Notes: generated by a model not told the origin, from the sequence alone. Shown: positions 37,298 to 46,559, counted from the first letter of the stretch. The stretch is DNA of 64,000 nt from Candidatus Poribacteria bacterium (GCA_022822005.1 JAJECO010000050.1:1-64000), one strand, 5' to 3'. Made by a program: numbers and translations.

Positions 37298-38476
37298 ATG
37301 AATTTTTTCGACACAATAGACATGGCGCCCCCCGACCCTATCTTAGGGCTTAACACGGCTTTCAAGGAGGATCCACGGTCGAACAAAGTAAATTTGAGCA
37401 TTGGTGCCTACAAGACTGACGACCTTCAACCACTTGTGCTCACAGCAGTCCGAAAAGCGGAGCAGCAGATCCTCTCGCAGGGGATGGATAAGGAGTACCT
37501 CTCTCAAGATGGCAACCCGGAATATGTAAACCGCTCCATCAAGCTGGTATTCGGCGCGGAGCAAGATAATATCTTCGGTGCACAGGCACCGGGTGGAACT
37601 GCCGGCGTCAGACTTGCTGCCGAGTTTCTCGCCCAAATCGGAAGCAGTGTTATCTACATACCTGATCCGACGTGGGCAAACCACAATCAGGTGTTCGCAA
37701 GAGCGGGGTTAAAAGCCGAATTATATCCGTACTACGATGCGGAACGCAGGGAATTTACCAAGTCAGGTATGGTCGAAGCGATTAAATCTATCCCCAGCGG
37801 CACTCCAATTCTGCTTCACGCCTGCTGCCACAACCCAACTGGACTCGACCCCACACCAGCGGATTGGAAGGAAATCTCCACAGCCATCAAGTCGCAAGAA
37901 TTGCTGCCGGTGTTTGACTTTGCCTATCAAGGTTTTGGACGCGGTATTGATGAAGATGCAACAGCAGTCCGTCACTTCCTCGCCGATGGTCACCAGATGC
38001 TCGTTGCAAATTCCTATTCCAAAAACTTTGGCCTCTACGGCGAGCGGATTGGGGGATTCTATGTTGTTGCGTCTGATGGAGAAATCGCGGAACGGGTGAA
38101 GTCCCAGGTCATGCGAATCATCCGTGCCAACTACTCTAACCCCCCGCTACACGGCTCGCGCATCATTGCGGCGGTGCTCGCCTCTGACGCGCTCAGGCAG
38201 GAGTGGGAGAGTGAATTGGCGGTTATGAGGAAGCGAATCTCTGGGATGCGCAAAGCGCTGGCTGAAGGCTTAAACGCAGGCGGCAGCTCCGTGGATTTCA
38301 GCTTCATGTACAAGCAGAACGGAATGTTCTCGTATTCCGGGCTTTCCAAAGAAGCCGTGGGCAGATTGAGAGACGAATTTGCCATCTATATGCCCGCCAA
38401 TGGTCGATTGAATGTAGCCGGTCTTTCGCCCAAGAACTTGGATTACGTAGTAGAAGCAATCATAGCGGTGCTGTGA
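37298..38476 (+). CDS. Aspartate/aromatic aminotransferase (class I, TyrB/AspC-like)
   Basis: A 392-residue enzyme. The PLP lysine is K242 in NSYSKNFGLYGERIG, the typical AspC/TyrB motif; the NPTGLDP and DFAYQGFGRG segments are conserved. TTAGGAG precedes the ATG. It follows thrC, so a role in amino acid synthesis from oxaloacetate or aromatic ketoacids is likely. AspC and TyrB specificity cannot be separated here. Confidence 0.92.
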   Translation: MNFFDTIDMAPPDPILGLNTAFKEDPRSNKVNLSIGAYKTDDLQPLVLTAVRKAEQQILSQGMDKEYLSQDGNPEYVNRSIKLVFGAEQDNIFGAQAPGGTAGVRLAAEFLAQIGSSVIYIPDPTWANHNQVFARAGLKAELYPYYDAERREFTKSGMVEAIKSIPSGTPILLHACCHNPTGLDPTPADWKEISTAIKSQELLPVFDFAYQGFGRGIDEDATAVRHFLADGHQMLVANSYSKNFGLYGERIGGFYVVASDGEIAERVKSQVMRIIRANYSNPPLHGSRIIAAVLASDALRQEWESELAVMRKRISGMRKALAEGLNAGGSSVDFSFMYKQNGMFSYSGLSKEAVGRLRDEFAIYMPANGRLNVAGLSPKNLDYVVEAIIAVL

Positions 38477-38492
38477 GCGAAAGGATGCTATC

Positions 38493-39848
38493 ATGAACCA
38501 ACAGATTGAAAACCGATCTGAAATCATTGAACACCAACTGATTAACGGCTTGAAGGTTTTAACCAAAGAGGTTCACGCCGCTCCGGTTGCCAGCAGTTAT
38601 ATCTGGTACAAAGTTGGCTCGCGCAATGAGCGTCCCGGACTTACAGGTGTTTCTCATTGGGTCGAACACATGCTCTTCAAAGGCACTCCTAAGTTTTCCA
38701 AAGAGGAGCTCGGACGCTTTATTGAGGGCAACGGCGGCAGATGGAATGCGTTCACGAGCAATGACTATACCGCCTATTACGAAACCCTACCCGCGGACAA
38801 AATTTCGGTCGCGCTTGCCTTGGAATCGGATCGGATGCAGAACAGTGTTTTTGATCCGGAGGAAGTTGAAGCGGAACGCACAGTAATCCTTTCGGAACGC
38901 GAAGGGTATGAGAATATGCCCCAATTCGTGCTGAGGGAGGAGGTACAGGCGACCGCGTACAAAGCTCACCCGTATCAATGGGGTATCATCGGTTGGCCCT
39001 CAGACCTCAAAACGATGACCCGCGATGACCTCTACAACTACTACCGCCAACGTTATGTTCCGAACAATGCAACCCTTGTCCTCGTCGGAGATTTCGATAC
39101 GGCGGACCTAATGGAACAGGTTGAAACCCACTTCGGGGCGCTTGCCCCCGGTGAACCAATCGCAGATCCAACAACCGTGGAACCTGAACAACGAGGTGAA
39201 AGAAGGGTTACAGTTCGCAAGGAAGGAACGCTCTCTTACGTCGCTATCGTCTATCATATTCCCGCAGCCGGGCATCCGGACTTCTATCCACTGGAAGTGA
39301 TCAGCACCGTGCTGAGTATGGGCAAAACTTCACGCTTTTACCGCGCTCTGGTTGATAAGCAGTTAGCAACTTCAGCTTATTTCTATCCTGATTTTTCCAC
39401 AGATGCCGGACTCGCTTGGGCGTTTGCAGAAGCGCAGGTTGGCGTTGATCCTGTTACCCTCGAAAGAGGGTTGTTGGACCAGATAGACTGTATCCAAAAC
39501 GATCTCCTTGCAGAGACCGAACTGGAAAAGGCAATCAATCAGACGGAGGCACATTTCATCTTTTCTCTTGACAGTGTCTCAAATCAAGCAGCACAGATCG
39601 GTTACTACGCAACTGTCTACGACTACAAATATCTCGATACCTATCTCGACAATATTCGGTCCGTCACCCGTGAGCAAATTCGAGAAACCGCACAGAAATA
39701 TCTAACTGAAGATAACCGCACTGTTGGATATTTTCAACCAACGCCACCGGGGCATGGCGGGACATCGGGCGCAGATGCCCCACCTGCGCTGCATCACACG
39801 GGACAACCCGCCTTTTTTCGATTTGGGGAGGGCTTAAGAAATGAGTAA
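38493..39848 (+). CDS. M16 zinc peptidase, catalytic subunit
   Basis: A 451-residue peptidase with the inverted zinc motif HWVEH (H55, E58, H59) and a distal Glu in VILSERE (about E135). The four-domain M16 layout is present. Its stop overlaps the next gene by 8 nt (ATGAGTAA), so the pair is translationally coupled. With the non-catalytic partner it should form an M16B heterodimer that degrades peptides. No signal peptide is seen. Confidence 0.93.
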   Translation: MNQQIENRSEIIEHQLINGLKVLTKEVHAAPVASSYIWYKVGSRNERPGLTGVSHWVEHMLFKGTPKFSKEELGRFIEGNGGRWNAFTSNDYTAYYETLPADKISVALALESDRMQNSVFDPEEVEAERTVILSEREGYENMPQFVLREEVQATAYKAHPYQWGIIGWPSDLKTMTRDDLYNYYRQRYVPNNATLVLVGDFDTADLMEQVETHFGALAPGEPIADPTTVEPEQRGERRVTVRKEGTLSYVAIVYHIPAAGHPDFYPLEVISTVLSMGKTSRFYRALVDKQLATSAYFYPDFSTDAGLAWAFAEAQVGVDPVTLERGLLDQIDCIQNDLLAETELEKAINQTEAHFIFSLDSVSNQAAQIGYYATVYDYKYLDTYLDNIRSVTREQIRETAQKYLTEDNRTVGYFQPTPPGHGGTSGADAPPALHHTGQPAFFRFGEGLRNE

Positions 39849-41109
39849 GCAGCAATCCCTTACCACACGGCACGTTTTTGACAGCGGCATGACGCTGCTC
39901 GTTCAGGAGAATCATTTCAACCAGACAGTTGCTATCAGTGGCAGACTGAAAGCGGGCAGTATGTACGATCCCCATGATTACTACGGGCTTGCAGCAGCTG
40001 TGGCGAACATGCTGACAAAAGGCACCGAAAACCAAACGTGGGAAGATATCGCCGAGACGACCGAGTCTGTCGGTGCGAGTTTAAGTGCTTTGGGGAGCAC
40101 AGAGACGGTAAGTATTGAGGGACGCCTATTGTCAAAAGATTTTGATCGTGTGTTGGGCGTTCTCAACGACATTCTGCGCGCTCCGAACTTTCCACAGGAA
40201 GAGATCGAAAAATATCGCCATCAGGTTCATAGTTGGCTAAAGGCGTGGGAGGATGAGACGGATGACGTCGCGGATCGCCTGCTCAGAGAGGCGGTCTACC
40301 CCGATGAACACCCATACCATTGGCGTGTGCAGGGGACGGAGGAGTCGGTCACACGTATCGAGAGGGAGGCACTCGTTGACTTCCATGCGTCCTATTACCG
40401 CCCCGACTCACTCATCTTGGCGATTGTTGGCGATGTGGATACACAGGCTGTTATCGAAAAAATTGACGCCGCAATGGGGGATTGGAAGGTAAATGGTGAA
40501 AAACCCTCCTTCACCATACCGTCGGTAGAATATGGTGCAAAGCAGGTTTTGGTCAAGCCGATGATGGACAAATCACAGGCGAACATTGAGCTGGGACATA
40601 AAGGGATCGCCAGAACAAACCCAGACTTTTACACCACCAATCTGATGAACGCTGTTTTAGGCGGAAGCGCGGGGATTGCGCGTTTGTTTGGACGCGTGCG
40701 CGATATACAAGGCCTTGCTTATAGCGTCTGGAGCTCTTTCACACCGTCGATGGGTGAAGGGCTCTTCCATGCGAGCGCAGGCGTCAATCCAGCCAACGTC
40801 GATAAAGCCATTAGCAGTATCCTGCACGAAATCGAATTGATGAAATCTGATGGTATCACCGAAGAAGAATTCTCAGACGCCCAGAACTTAATTGTCGGAA
40901 ATTTCGCCCTTGCTCTCGAAACAAACAGAGGTCTTGCCACAGTTCTCCTGACCGCGGAATTGTACGGATTGGGACTCGACTATCTTGAGAAGCATGAATC
41001 AATTTATCGGAACATCACCCGCGCCCAGGTGGCTGCCGCTGCCGAAAAATATCTGCACCCTGATCTGTGCAGTATCGCAATCGCGGGACCTTATCGTGAA
41101 GCACAATAG
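39841..41109 (+). CDS. M16 family protein, non-catalytic partner
   Basis: A 422-residue M16 homolog in which the region matching HxxEH reads YGLAAAVANML, lacking all zinc ligands and the catalytic Glu. The LFGRVRDIQGLAYSV segment of the second half, including Arg/Tyr residues used by the partner subunit in known M16B enzymes, is kept. It overlaps the catalytic gene by 8 nt, fitting a heterodimer in which this subunit completes the active site. Confidence 0.92.
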   Translation: MSKQQSLTTRHVFDSGMTLLVQENHFNQTVAISGRLKAGSMYDPHDYYGLAAAVANMLTKGTENQTWEDIAETTESVGASLSALGSTETVSIEGRLLSKDFDRVLGVLNDILRAPNFPQEEIEKYRHQVHSWLKAWEDETDDVADRLLREAVYPDEHPYHWRVQGTEESVTRIEREALVDFHASYYRPDSLILAIVGDVDTQAVIEKIDAAMGDWKVNGEKPSFTIPSVEYGAKQVLVKPMMDKSQANIELGHKGIARTNPDFYTTNLMNAVLGGSAGIARLFGRVRDIQGLAYSVWSSFTPSMGEGLFHASAGVNPANVDKAISSILHEIELMKSDGITEEEFSDAQNLIVGNFALALETNRGLATVLLTAELYGLGLDYLEKHESIYRNITRAQVAAAAEKYLHPDLCSIAIAGPYREAQ

Positions 41110-41265
41110 ACCTAAATTTGCTGAATTTTTGCTTGAGGATGGGATTACATGTGCTGAAGTAATCGAACCTCCTCACATTATCAAATCTTGTGGTCAAGAT
41201 CTTGTTCCTTGAGGTTAGGTAAAGGTCAGTTCGTGAAAGAATAATGCGAGCAAAGAGAAGCAGAA

Positions 41266-42201
41266 ATGGTCCTAAACAGTAATAATTTTGAGGATTTACC
41301 AGAGAAGGAGCAGATTGATAGATTACGTAAACTTGCTGATGTGGCTTTAGAAGAATTCGGTTTCAACGGGTACCGGCTCACTTTTCTACAGCATCTCGTA
41401 AACACAACGTTTCGTCTGGACTGCAATGAAGGGCGCTACCTTGTACGAATCCACAGAGCGAAAACACAGGCAGCGGTAGAATCCGAATTGGGTTGGCTTG
41501 AGGCGCTTGCGGACGAGATAACACTATCTGTGCAGATACCACAGCGTTCGATCGACGGGAAAATGATTGTAGTAGGAGAACAAGCGGGGGTGCCAGAGCC
41601 TTATCCGGTAACAGTCCTCTCTTGGCTTGAGGGGCAGATACTTCCTCAAGATCGCCGTTCACCAGATCACTTCTATCGGCTTGGACAGCTTGTTGCCAAA
41701 CTCCACCATCACGCCCAACATTGGGCACCTCCTGTTGAACTGACTCGCCCCATTTACGATGCTAACAGTGTGCTAGAGTCTGATAGCGTATCGAGTAGTC
41801 AACTCCCAGAGAACGTGCGGGGACATCTGCAAACGCTGCATAAGCAATTACATGAAGTCGAACAACATTTGGGGAAAAGCCCTGAACGATTTGGACTGAT
41901 ACACTCGGATCTCAGCTTTGGCAACGTACTCTTCACGCCTGATGCGGTTTCGGCCATTGATTTTGACGACTGTGGGTTTGGATACTATCTCTACGATTTG
42001 GCTGTTATATTAGCGGGACCTTGGGAAAGACCCGGTTTTCAACAACGTCTCGAGGCACTTTTTGAGGGGTATCGAGAAATTTGCAAATTGTCCGATGAAC
42101 ATCTTAGCCTAATTCCCACTTTCATGGCTATGCGGGCTGCGTCGCTAGGACAGTGGGACCGGGTTAGAGCTCTGTTGCGTACCTCCTACCTCCAGCTTTG
42201 A
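41266..42201 (+). CDS. Phosphotransferase (APH / homoserine kinase type II-like)
   Basis: A 311-residue kinase-fold protein. The catalytic loop reads HSDLSFGNVLF and the metal-binding segment IDFDDCGFGYYLYDLA; the N-lobe has FRLDCNEGRYLVRIHR. This is close to the type II homoserine kinase / spectinomycin kinase branch. It lies a few genes downstream of threonine synthase, so a homoserine kinase role is possible; this is inference. Cytoplasmic. Confidence 0.82.
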   Translation: MVLNSNNFEDLPEKEQIDRLRKLADVALEEFGFNGYRLTFLQHLVNTTFRLDCNEGRYLVRIHRAKTQAAVESELGWLEALADEITLSVQIPQRSIDGKMIVVGEQAGVPEPYPVTVLSWLEGQILPQDRRSPDHFYRLGQLVAKLHHHAQHWAPPVELTRPIYDANSVLESDSVSSSQLPENVRGHLQTLHKQLHEVEQHLGKSPERFGLIHSDLSFGNVLFTPDAVSAIDFDDCGFGYYLYDLAVILAGPWERPGFQQRLEALFEGYREICKLSDEHLSLIPTFMAMRAASLGQWDRVRALLRTSYLQL

Positions 42202-42220
42202 CATACCTAGGGAATTAATC

Positions 42221-42242
42221 TTCTCACATCGAGCGGTGAGAA
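42221..42242. terminator. Hairpin between convergent genes
   Basis: TTCTCAC / GTGAGAA with an 8-nt loop sits between the convergent ends at 42201 and 42243. It has no T tract, so its activity as a terminator is uncertain. Confidence 0.35.
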
Positions 42243-42923
42243 TCATGTCCTCCCAGCTGCCATTAACAGATCTGGACGATTCGAGCCGATGGCGTCAACT
42301 CCCAGATCGATGACACGCTGTATCTCCTCAACAGTGTCGGGATTCCATGCGCGGATCTTGAGCCCGTGTGCATGTGCTTTCTCGACAAGTTGAGAGTCAA
42401 TGTTAAGATGTTGGATATGTATCGCCTCCGCCCCCATATCGATTGCCTGTTCACACGCATCGGGTGGCGGATCCGCCCACAAGGCTCCTAACCTCAAGTT
42501 CGGGTTAAGCTGACGCGCTTCCCGAAGCCGGTCATGGACAAATGAAGTAAGAAGTACCTCGTTTTCCATGCTGTTTCTGTCAACGGTTTCGATGACCGGT
42601 TCAGCGGTGTCGGGACCTTTCAGTTCAATCTGAAGAATCACTTTCCCGCGCACTAAGTCTATTACCTCCTGTAGTGTCGGAATGCGTTCTCCCTTGCCCG
42701 CATCCAACTGCTTCGCTTCTGCCAAAGTGAAGTCAGCGACTGCCCCTTCGCCATCTGTTGTCCGATCTACTGTGGTATCGTGGATAACCACCAAGTGTTG
42801 ATCGCGTGTTAGGTGCACATCGATCTCAATCTGATCAACACCGAGGTCTATCGCTTTCTGCATGGATAGCAGTGTGTTTTCCGGTTCAAGTTTTGCTGCA
42901 CCTCTATGTCCAGTTAGTATCAT
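42243..42923 (-). CDS. Glycerophosphodiester phosphodiesterase
   Basis: A 226-residue protein from ATG 42923 (AAAGGA upstream), 13 nt after the stop of the peroxiredoxin gene, so cotranscribed with it. Catalytic signature GHRGAAKLEPENT, then EIDVHLTRDQHLVVIHD with metal-binding Glu/Asp and catalytic His. It hydrolyses glycerophosphodiesters to glycerol-3-phosphate and an alcohol. No signal peptide, so cytoplasmic. A second GDPD lies at 59849. Confidence 0.92.
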   Translation of the reverse strand: MILTGHRGAAKLEPENTLLSMQKAIDLGVDQIEIDVHLTRDQHLVVIHDTTVDRTTDGEGAVADFTLAEAKQLDAGKGERIPTLQEVIDLVRGKVILQIELKGPDTAEPVIETVDRNSMENEVLLTSFVHDRLREARQLNPNLRLGALWADPPPDACEQAIDMGAEAIHIQHLNIDSQLVEKAHAHGLKIRAWNPDTVEEIQRVIDLGVDAIGSNRPDLLMAAGRT

Positions 42924-42936
42924 TCCGATCCTTTCT

Positions 42937-43434
42937 TCAGTTGGTGGTAGCTTCAAGCCTTTTCAGGGCTGCGACGATGTCCGTATGCTTAGCAAGATCA
43001 AGCTGATGTGAGCCAACATACATGAATTGGATAATTAAGTTCTTATCGATCACGAATGTCGCGGGCCGAGCGATGTTGTACGCATCAAAACCTAACCAAT
43101 GGTACACTCCGTAGCTTTTAATCACCTCCCGGTCCTTATCTGTGAGCAATGGAAAGGTAATATCATGGGTTTCAGCATACCGACGCACTTCACGGGGCCA
43201 TTGACCAACGATGCTAAGGACAGCAGCCCCTAATTCTGTGTATTCATCGCTGGCGTGCTGAAGGTCTCCTAACTGGCGACGGCTGTTCGGTCACCAAGTT
43301 CCTCTGAAGAAGGCGAGGATAACGGGCTGTCGACCGAGATAGGACTCTAAAGCTACGGTTTGACGCTGAACAGAGGGTAATGTGAATAACGGCGCCTTAT
43401 CACCGATGTTGAGAATCTTGTTTTTTCGTGGCAT
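42937..43434 (-). CDS. Peroxiredoxin, predicted selenoprotein (in-frame UGA = Sec48)
   Basis: One continuous 165-residue frame if the TGA at 43291-43293 is read as selenocysteine. Before it lies KAPLFTLP...AFFRGTW; after it PNSRRQLGDLQ...VLSIVGQWP...ITFPLLTDKD...PATFVIDKNLIIQFMYVG, the complete AhpC/TSA fold. Codon 48 falls exactly where the family has its peroxidatic Cys (RGxWCPxC), and the second Cys of CxxC is Ser here, giving U-x-x-S. There is no frameshift and no other stop. TGA is an ordinary stop elsewhere in the window, so code change is excluded. The start ATG 43434 has only a weak ribosome site. Alternative: a nonsense mutation or sequencing error. Confidence 0.78.
43246..43280 (-). 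promoter_or_regulatory. Possible bacterial SECIS hairpin
   Basis: Starting 11 nt after the UGA, GUCGC (43280-43276) can pair with GCGAU (43250-43246), enclosing a small AGG / CCU stem with loop AGA (G in the loop) about 23 nt from the UGA, within the usual range for bacterial SECIS. Folding by eye only. An alternative stem, GGUGAC / GUCGCC, includes the UGA itself. Confidence 0.3.
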
Positions 43435-43456
43435 AATATATCTTACTTCATAAAAC

Positions 43457-43580
43457 GGTAGGCGGGTCATCCCCGATAAATCCCCGATGAATCGGGACTC
43501 CGACAAGCCGAGAGCAGGCAGGCGGGATTCAAAGCAACTTGCCCCGCCCTTACGTGCCAAAAACTCGATTTCTGTTGCAC
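43457..43580. mobile_element. Family C remnant with CCCGATTCATCGGGG module
   Basis: Read on the minus strand it begins GTGCAACAGAAATCGAG, close to the end of the 20763 copy, and contains the CCGATAAATCCCCGATGA module and a GGCGGGATTCAAAGCAAC stretch nearly identical to 53593-53622. It lies just upstream of the peroxiredoxin start. Confidence 0.5.
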
Positions 43581-43606
43581 GTTTCCTTGACACGAACGTC
43601 TTAATT

Positions 43607-44806
43607 TCAAGGATTTAATTCTTGACGAATCCGCTCCGCAAGGGTTTCGGTATTGCCATCGGTCAAATGTAGTGGATTAATCAGGAGTTTACCCTCTCTG
43701 AGACCGCCGTGGCTGACATAAATCGGTGGCACACCATTTCGAAGACTTTGGCAGATCTCCATCGCTCCTCGACCGACTGCCGCCTCATTAATTGCGATCT
43801 CTAACAGTGGGAGGCTTTCACCATCCCCTTTATCACGCATACTGCATGTTACTGGAGAGTTTTTTAGCGTATCTACTATCCTATCGAGCCGGGCATGTGC
43901 TTTCGATACCTCTTCATCATAAGCTCCAGAGGTGAAAAGCTGTAACGCCACAAGCAACGCGATAATCTCCTCTTTTGACACCTTAAAACCGCGTCCTATA
44001 CCGTGGCGTGGGATGCCACAGAGCGTTGTTTTATCGATGAGCGATGCCGGTGGATTCCAAAGTTCTAAGTGATCGTCCATATCCAACAACTGTGCGACTG
44101 CAGCGCCTATCAGGTCTCGACGACCGCAGAGAATCCCGGTGGATTGAGGACCCCGAATGGATTTCCCCCCGCTGAACGCTACCAGATCTGCACCTGTCGC
44201 AGCAATCGATTTAAGGTTGCTACGCGGGGGAAGTTCACCTGCTGCATCCACCAATACAGGAAGTTGATGCCGATGTGCGACATCGACAAGTTCTTCAAGC
44301 GGAGGTCTGGAGGTCGGGCTATACACATAAAGGACGCCTGCGGTGTTCGGTCCAAAAGCCGCTTTATACTCCCACGCTTCAGTGCGCCGGACCCCTGCAT
44401 TTGCAACGATCTCGTTGAAACCGACCTCAACCAACCGCGCGCCAGCGGCTCGGACAGCGTGATCATAACCGCTTCGCTGCTCGCGAGCAACGACGAACTC
44501 GTTAGGAAATCCGTCACAGTGTGGCAACCGCTCCATCCGCCCCAAGTCATAGCCTGTCAAGATTGCAGCGGTTCCCAAGGTCAGGGCAGATGCAGCACCG
44601 GCGGAGACCAAACCGGCTTCCGTGCCCGTTGCCTCCGAGATAACTTTGGAGGCAGCTGCCTGAAGTTGTTCAAGCGGCACCGACGCACGGGCAGCTTCGT
44701 TAAACGCGTTCAGCACCGCATCGGGCATCGGTGCACCGCCGAGGCGGGTCACCGCTCCGGAGGCGTTGATAATCGGGGTTACTCCAAATTGTTCGTAAAT
44801 TCCCAT
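43607..44806 (-). CDS. SelA-like PLP-dependent enzyme
   Basis: A 399-residue fold-type I PLP protein from ATG 44806 (TTG 44827 possible). It opens TPIINASGAVTRLGG and carries the PLP Lys in FSGGKSIRGPQSTGIL, the pattern of SelA and of SelA-like enzymes such as D-glucosaminate-6-phosphate ammonia-lyase. The N-terminal tRNA-binding domain and the HTNLGR motif of true selenocysteine synthase are missing, so an ammonia-lyase or aldolase-type role is more likely. It lies next to the predicted selenoprotein, probably by chance. Cytoplasmic. Confidence 0.82.
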   Translation of the reverse strand: MGIYEQFGVTPIINASGAVTRLGGAPMPDAVLNAFNEAARASVPLEQLQAAASKVISEATGTEAGLVSAGAASALTLGTAAILTGYDLGRMERLPHCDGFPNEFVVAREQRSGYDHAVRAAGARLVEVGFNEIVANAGVRRTEAWEYKAAFGPNTAGVLYVYSPTSRPPLEELVDVAHRHQLPVLVDAAGELPPRSNLKSIAATGADLVAFSGGKSIRGPQSTGILCGRRDLIGAAVAQLLDMDDHLELWNPPASLIDKTTLCGIPRHGIGRGFKVSKEEIIALLVALQLFTSGAYDEEVSKAHARLDRIVDTLKNSPVTCSMRDKGDGESLPLLEIAINEAAVGRGAMEICQSLRNGVPPIYVSHGGLREGKLLINPLHLTDGNTETLAERIRQELNP

Positions 44807-44841
44807 AGATATTTCCAATCCTATCAATTACTAAGGCTAAT

Positions 44842-45582
44842 ATGAAAACACCACACACACGCGAAACACTCGCTGATGATCTCAAAAACTTGGGCGTTGA
44901 GCTGGGGGATACACTCTTTATTCACTCCTCCTTTAAGAGTCTTGGACCTGTCGAAGGGGGCGCAGGAACCGTAGTCAGCGCACTGGAGGACGTCGTTGGA
45001 CGAGACGGGCTTATCCTGATGCCGTCATTTAATCTCTTAGATGGAAGAGAGTTACGGGTGAAGGCATGGAACATCGAAACTACGCCCTCCACAGTCGGCT
45101 GGCTCACCGAGTTTTTCCGTCAGATGCCCAACACCTACCGATCCGACCATTACTCCCATTCAGTCGCTGCACGGGGTAAAGATGCGAAAGCGTTTGTCAG
45201 TACGCATCTCAGTCGTGAGGGGTATAAATCACCGTGGGACATTGAGCCGTGGGGGAAAACTTACGGTACGCATTCCCCAATGCAGAAGGCGTATAAAGCT
45301 GACGGGAAGCTACTCATGCTCGGCGTGGACTACAATACTTCGACGTATATCCACTTCGTGGAAGTTCTCTATTGGCATGAGTTACTTAAACAGGACCCCG
45401 AAACACCTTACCCCGCACTGGACAGACCGTTACTTGGAGCGTTTTGGGACGAAGTTGGTACGCTAGACCAGGGGTTGTTGGGAAATTCTAACTGCCGACT
45501 CTTTCGTATTCAACAGTACATCCATACCCTCCTGCGCGAAGTTAAGAACAACCCCACACCCTATCTGAGGGGACGCACCTAA
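44842..45582 (+). CDS. AAC(3)-family N-acetyltransferase
   Basis: A 246-residue protein of the Antibiotic_NAT family. Visible signatures are IHSSFKSLGPVEGGA, LILMPSFN, a TPSTVGWLTEFFR segment, YRSDHYSHSVAARG, and LMLGVDYNTSTYIHFVE near the active site. Members acetylate the 3-amino group of aminoglycosides, but many environmental members act on other amines. Starts 36 bp from the divergent SelA-like gene. Confidence 0.87.
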   Translation: MKTPHTRETLADDLKNLGVELGDTLFIHSSFKSLGPVEGGAGTVVSALEDVVGRDGLILMPSFNLLDGRELRVKAWNIETTPSTVGWLTEFFRQMPNTYRSDHYSHSVAARGKDAKAFVSTHLSREGYKSPWDIEPWGKTYGTHSPMQKAYKADGKLLMLGVDYNTSTYIHFVEVLYWHELLKQDPETPYPALDRPLLGAFWDEVGTLDQGLLGNSNCRLFRIQQYIHTLLREVKNNPTPYLRGRT

Positions 45583-45590
45583 ATCCCTTC

Positions 45591-45731
45591 GCTCATATTA
45601 AGAAATTGTGCAGCAGAAACCGTAGGGGCGGGGTTTCCCCGCCTGAATAAATTGTTTTCACGTTTCACACATCACGTTTCACGCATCACGTTTCACGCGC
45701 TTAGCATTTTGCACTTTCTTTTGAGATGAGG
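45591..45731. mobile_element. Short inverted-repeat element, family C
   Basis: The left end CTCATATTAAGAAATTGTGC matches the reverse complement of the right end (CTCATCTCAAAAGAAAGTGC). The interior has a GGCGGGG / CCCCGCC hairpin and about three 14-nt tandem repeats of ATCACGTTTCACGC type at 45659-45699. It begins directly after the AAC(3)-like gene. Confidence 0.55.
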
Positions 45732-45740
45732 CTAACATCT

Positions 45741-46559
45741 TTAATCTCTCAGCGGAGGTTTGATCTCTTTGTTGATAGCCCAATCGGGATAGTAGTTATA
45801 CACTTCAGCGCCGGGATATGGCGTGCCGAGCGGCTGCGGTGCTGCATAAAACGGGCCGGGCATTCCTATCATCACCGACATGATGAACTGCAGCCCCACG
45901 GATCTAAGTGTGCGCGCAGAGCGGACATTCCAAGGGGCGGTTGACGCAAAAACGAACCGATTATTTTCCAGTATCCAGCGTCCCGCTGCACTCGTGACGG
46001 CACGTCCCAACCCACGTCCTTTGGCCTCCGGTGCCGTATCAATGCCGATCTCCCAAACACGGTCATCTTCGGCGCGGACCGCTGCAAGTGACACTAATTT
46101 GCCGTCCTCAAAGATGCCGAAACCGGTCATCGCCTCATCCTCAAAGCAGTGCCAGAAAATACGATGATCAACCGTTTCAGCCAATTCGTCCGCAGACAGC
46201 TGTACGGGGCGGTCATCCCCCGCATCGCGAAAACAGTTCTCATCACCAACGTAGAACCAACTCGGTCCCCACACCCCGTAACCGTTGGGCAACAACACAC
46301 GCGCAAGCTCATACCCACCAAAAGTGGAAAACAACTCCTCCAGGCTCAGGTTTGCCACGATCGGTTGAAGTGCTTCTAACCACTGTTTTTCCGCCGTGAC
46401 AAGGCCCCGCTCGCCGACCCTTGCCGCGAATAATGGGCTCGGTGCGCCTTCCTCAGTCTCAACTACCGGTATCGGATCTGAACCTATCAGATCCAGCTTT
46501 GCCCCAATCTTCTCGTCCAGCCACGGACGAAGAGGCTCAATAAGGTTTGATATGTTCAT
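45741..46559 (-). CDS. GNAT family N-acetyltransferase
   Basis: A 272-residue protein. The C-terminal half is a GNAT fold with LAAVRAEDDRVWEIGIDTAP followed by the acetyl-CoA loop AKGRGLGRAVTS and a long helix. The N-terminal half is an extended helical region without a known motif, as in the PF12746-type acetyltransferases. The C-terminus is Pro/Tyr-rich. Substrate unknown. Confidence 0.8.
   Translation of the reverse strand: MNISNLIEPLRPWLDEKIGAKLDLIGSDPIPVVETEEGAPSPLFAARVGERGLVTAEKQWLEALQPIVANLSLEELFSTFGGYELARVLLPNGYGVWGPSWFYVGDENCFRDAGDDRPVQLSADELAETVDHRIFWHCFEDEAMTGFGIFEDGKLVSLAAVRAEDDRVWEIGIDTAPEAKGRGLGRAVTSAAGRWILENNRFVFASTAPWNVRSARTLRSVGLQFIMSVMIGMPGPFYAAPQPLGTPYPGAEVYNYYPDWAINKEIKPPLRD

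Noticed and set aside
43291-43293. UGA as a reassigned sense codon
   Set aside because: TGA ends many other genes in the window (for example at 1547-1549 and 3542-3544), so a global code change is not supported.
43607-44806. Calling this gene selA
   Set aside because: The tRNA-binding N-terminal domain and the HTNLGR motif are missing; only the PLP core is shared.
44069-44845. Open frame of 258 codons on the plus strand
   Set aside because: It lies antisense to the conserved SelA-like gene and has no recognisable protein pattern; a shadow frame.
45659-45699. Tandem CACGTTTCAC repeats as a CRISPR
   Set aside because: Units are about 14 nt with no spacers, and no cas genes are near; a simple tandem repeat in a family C element.
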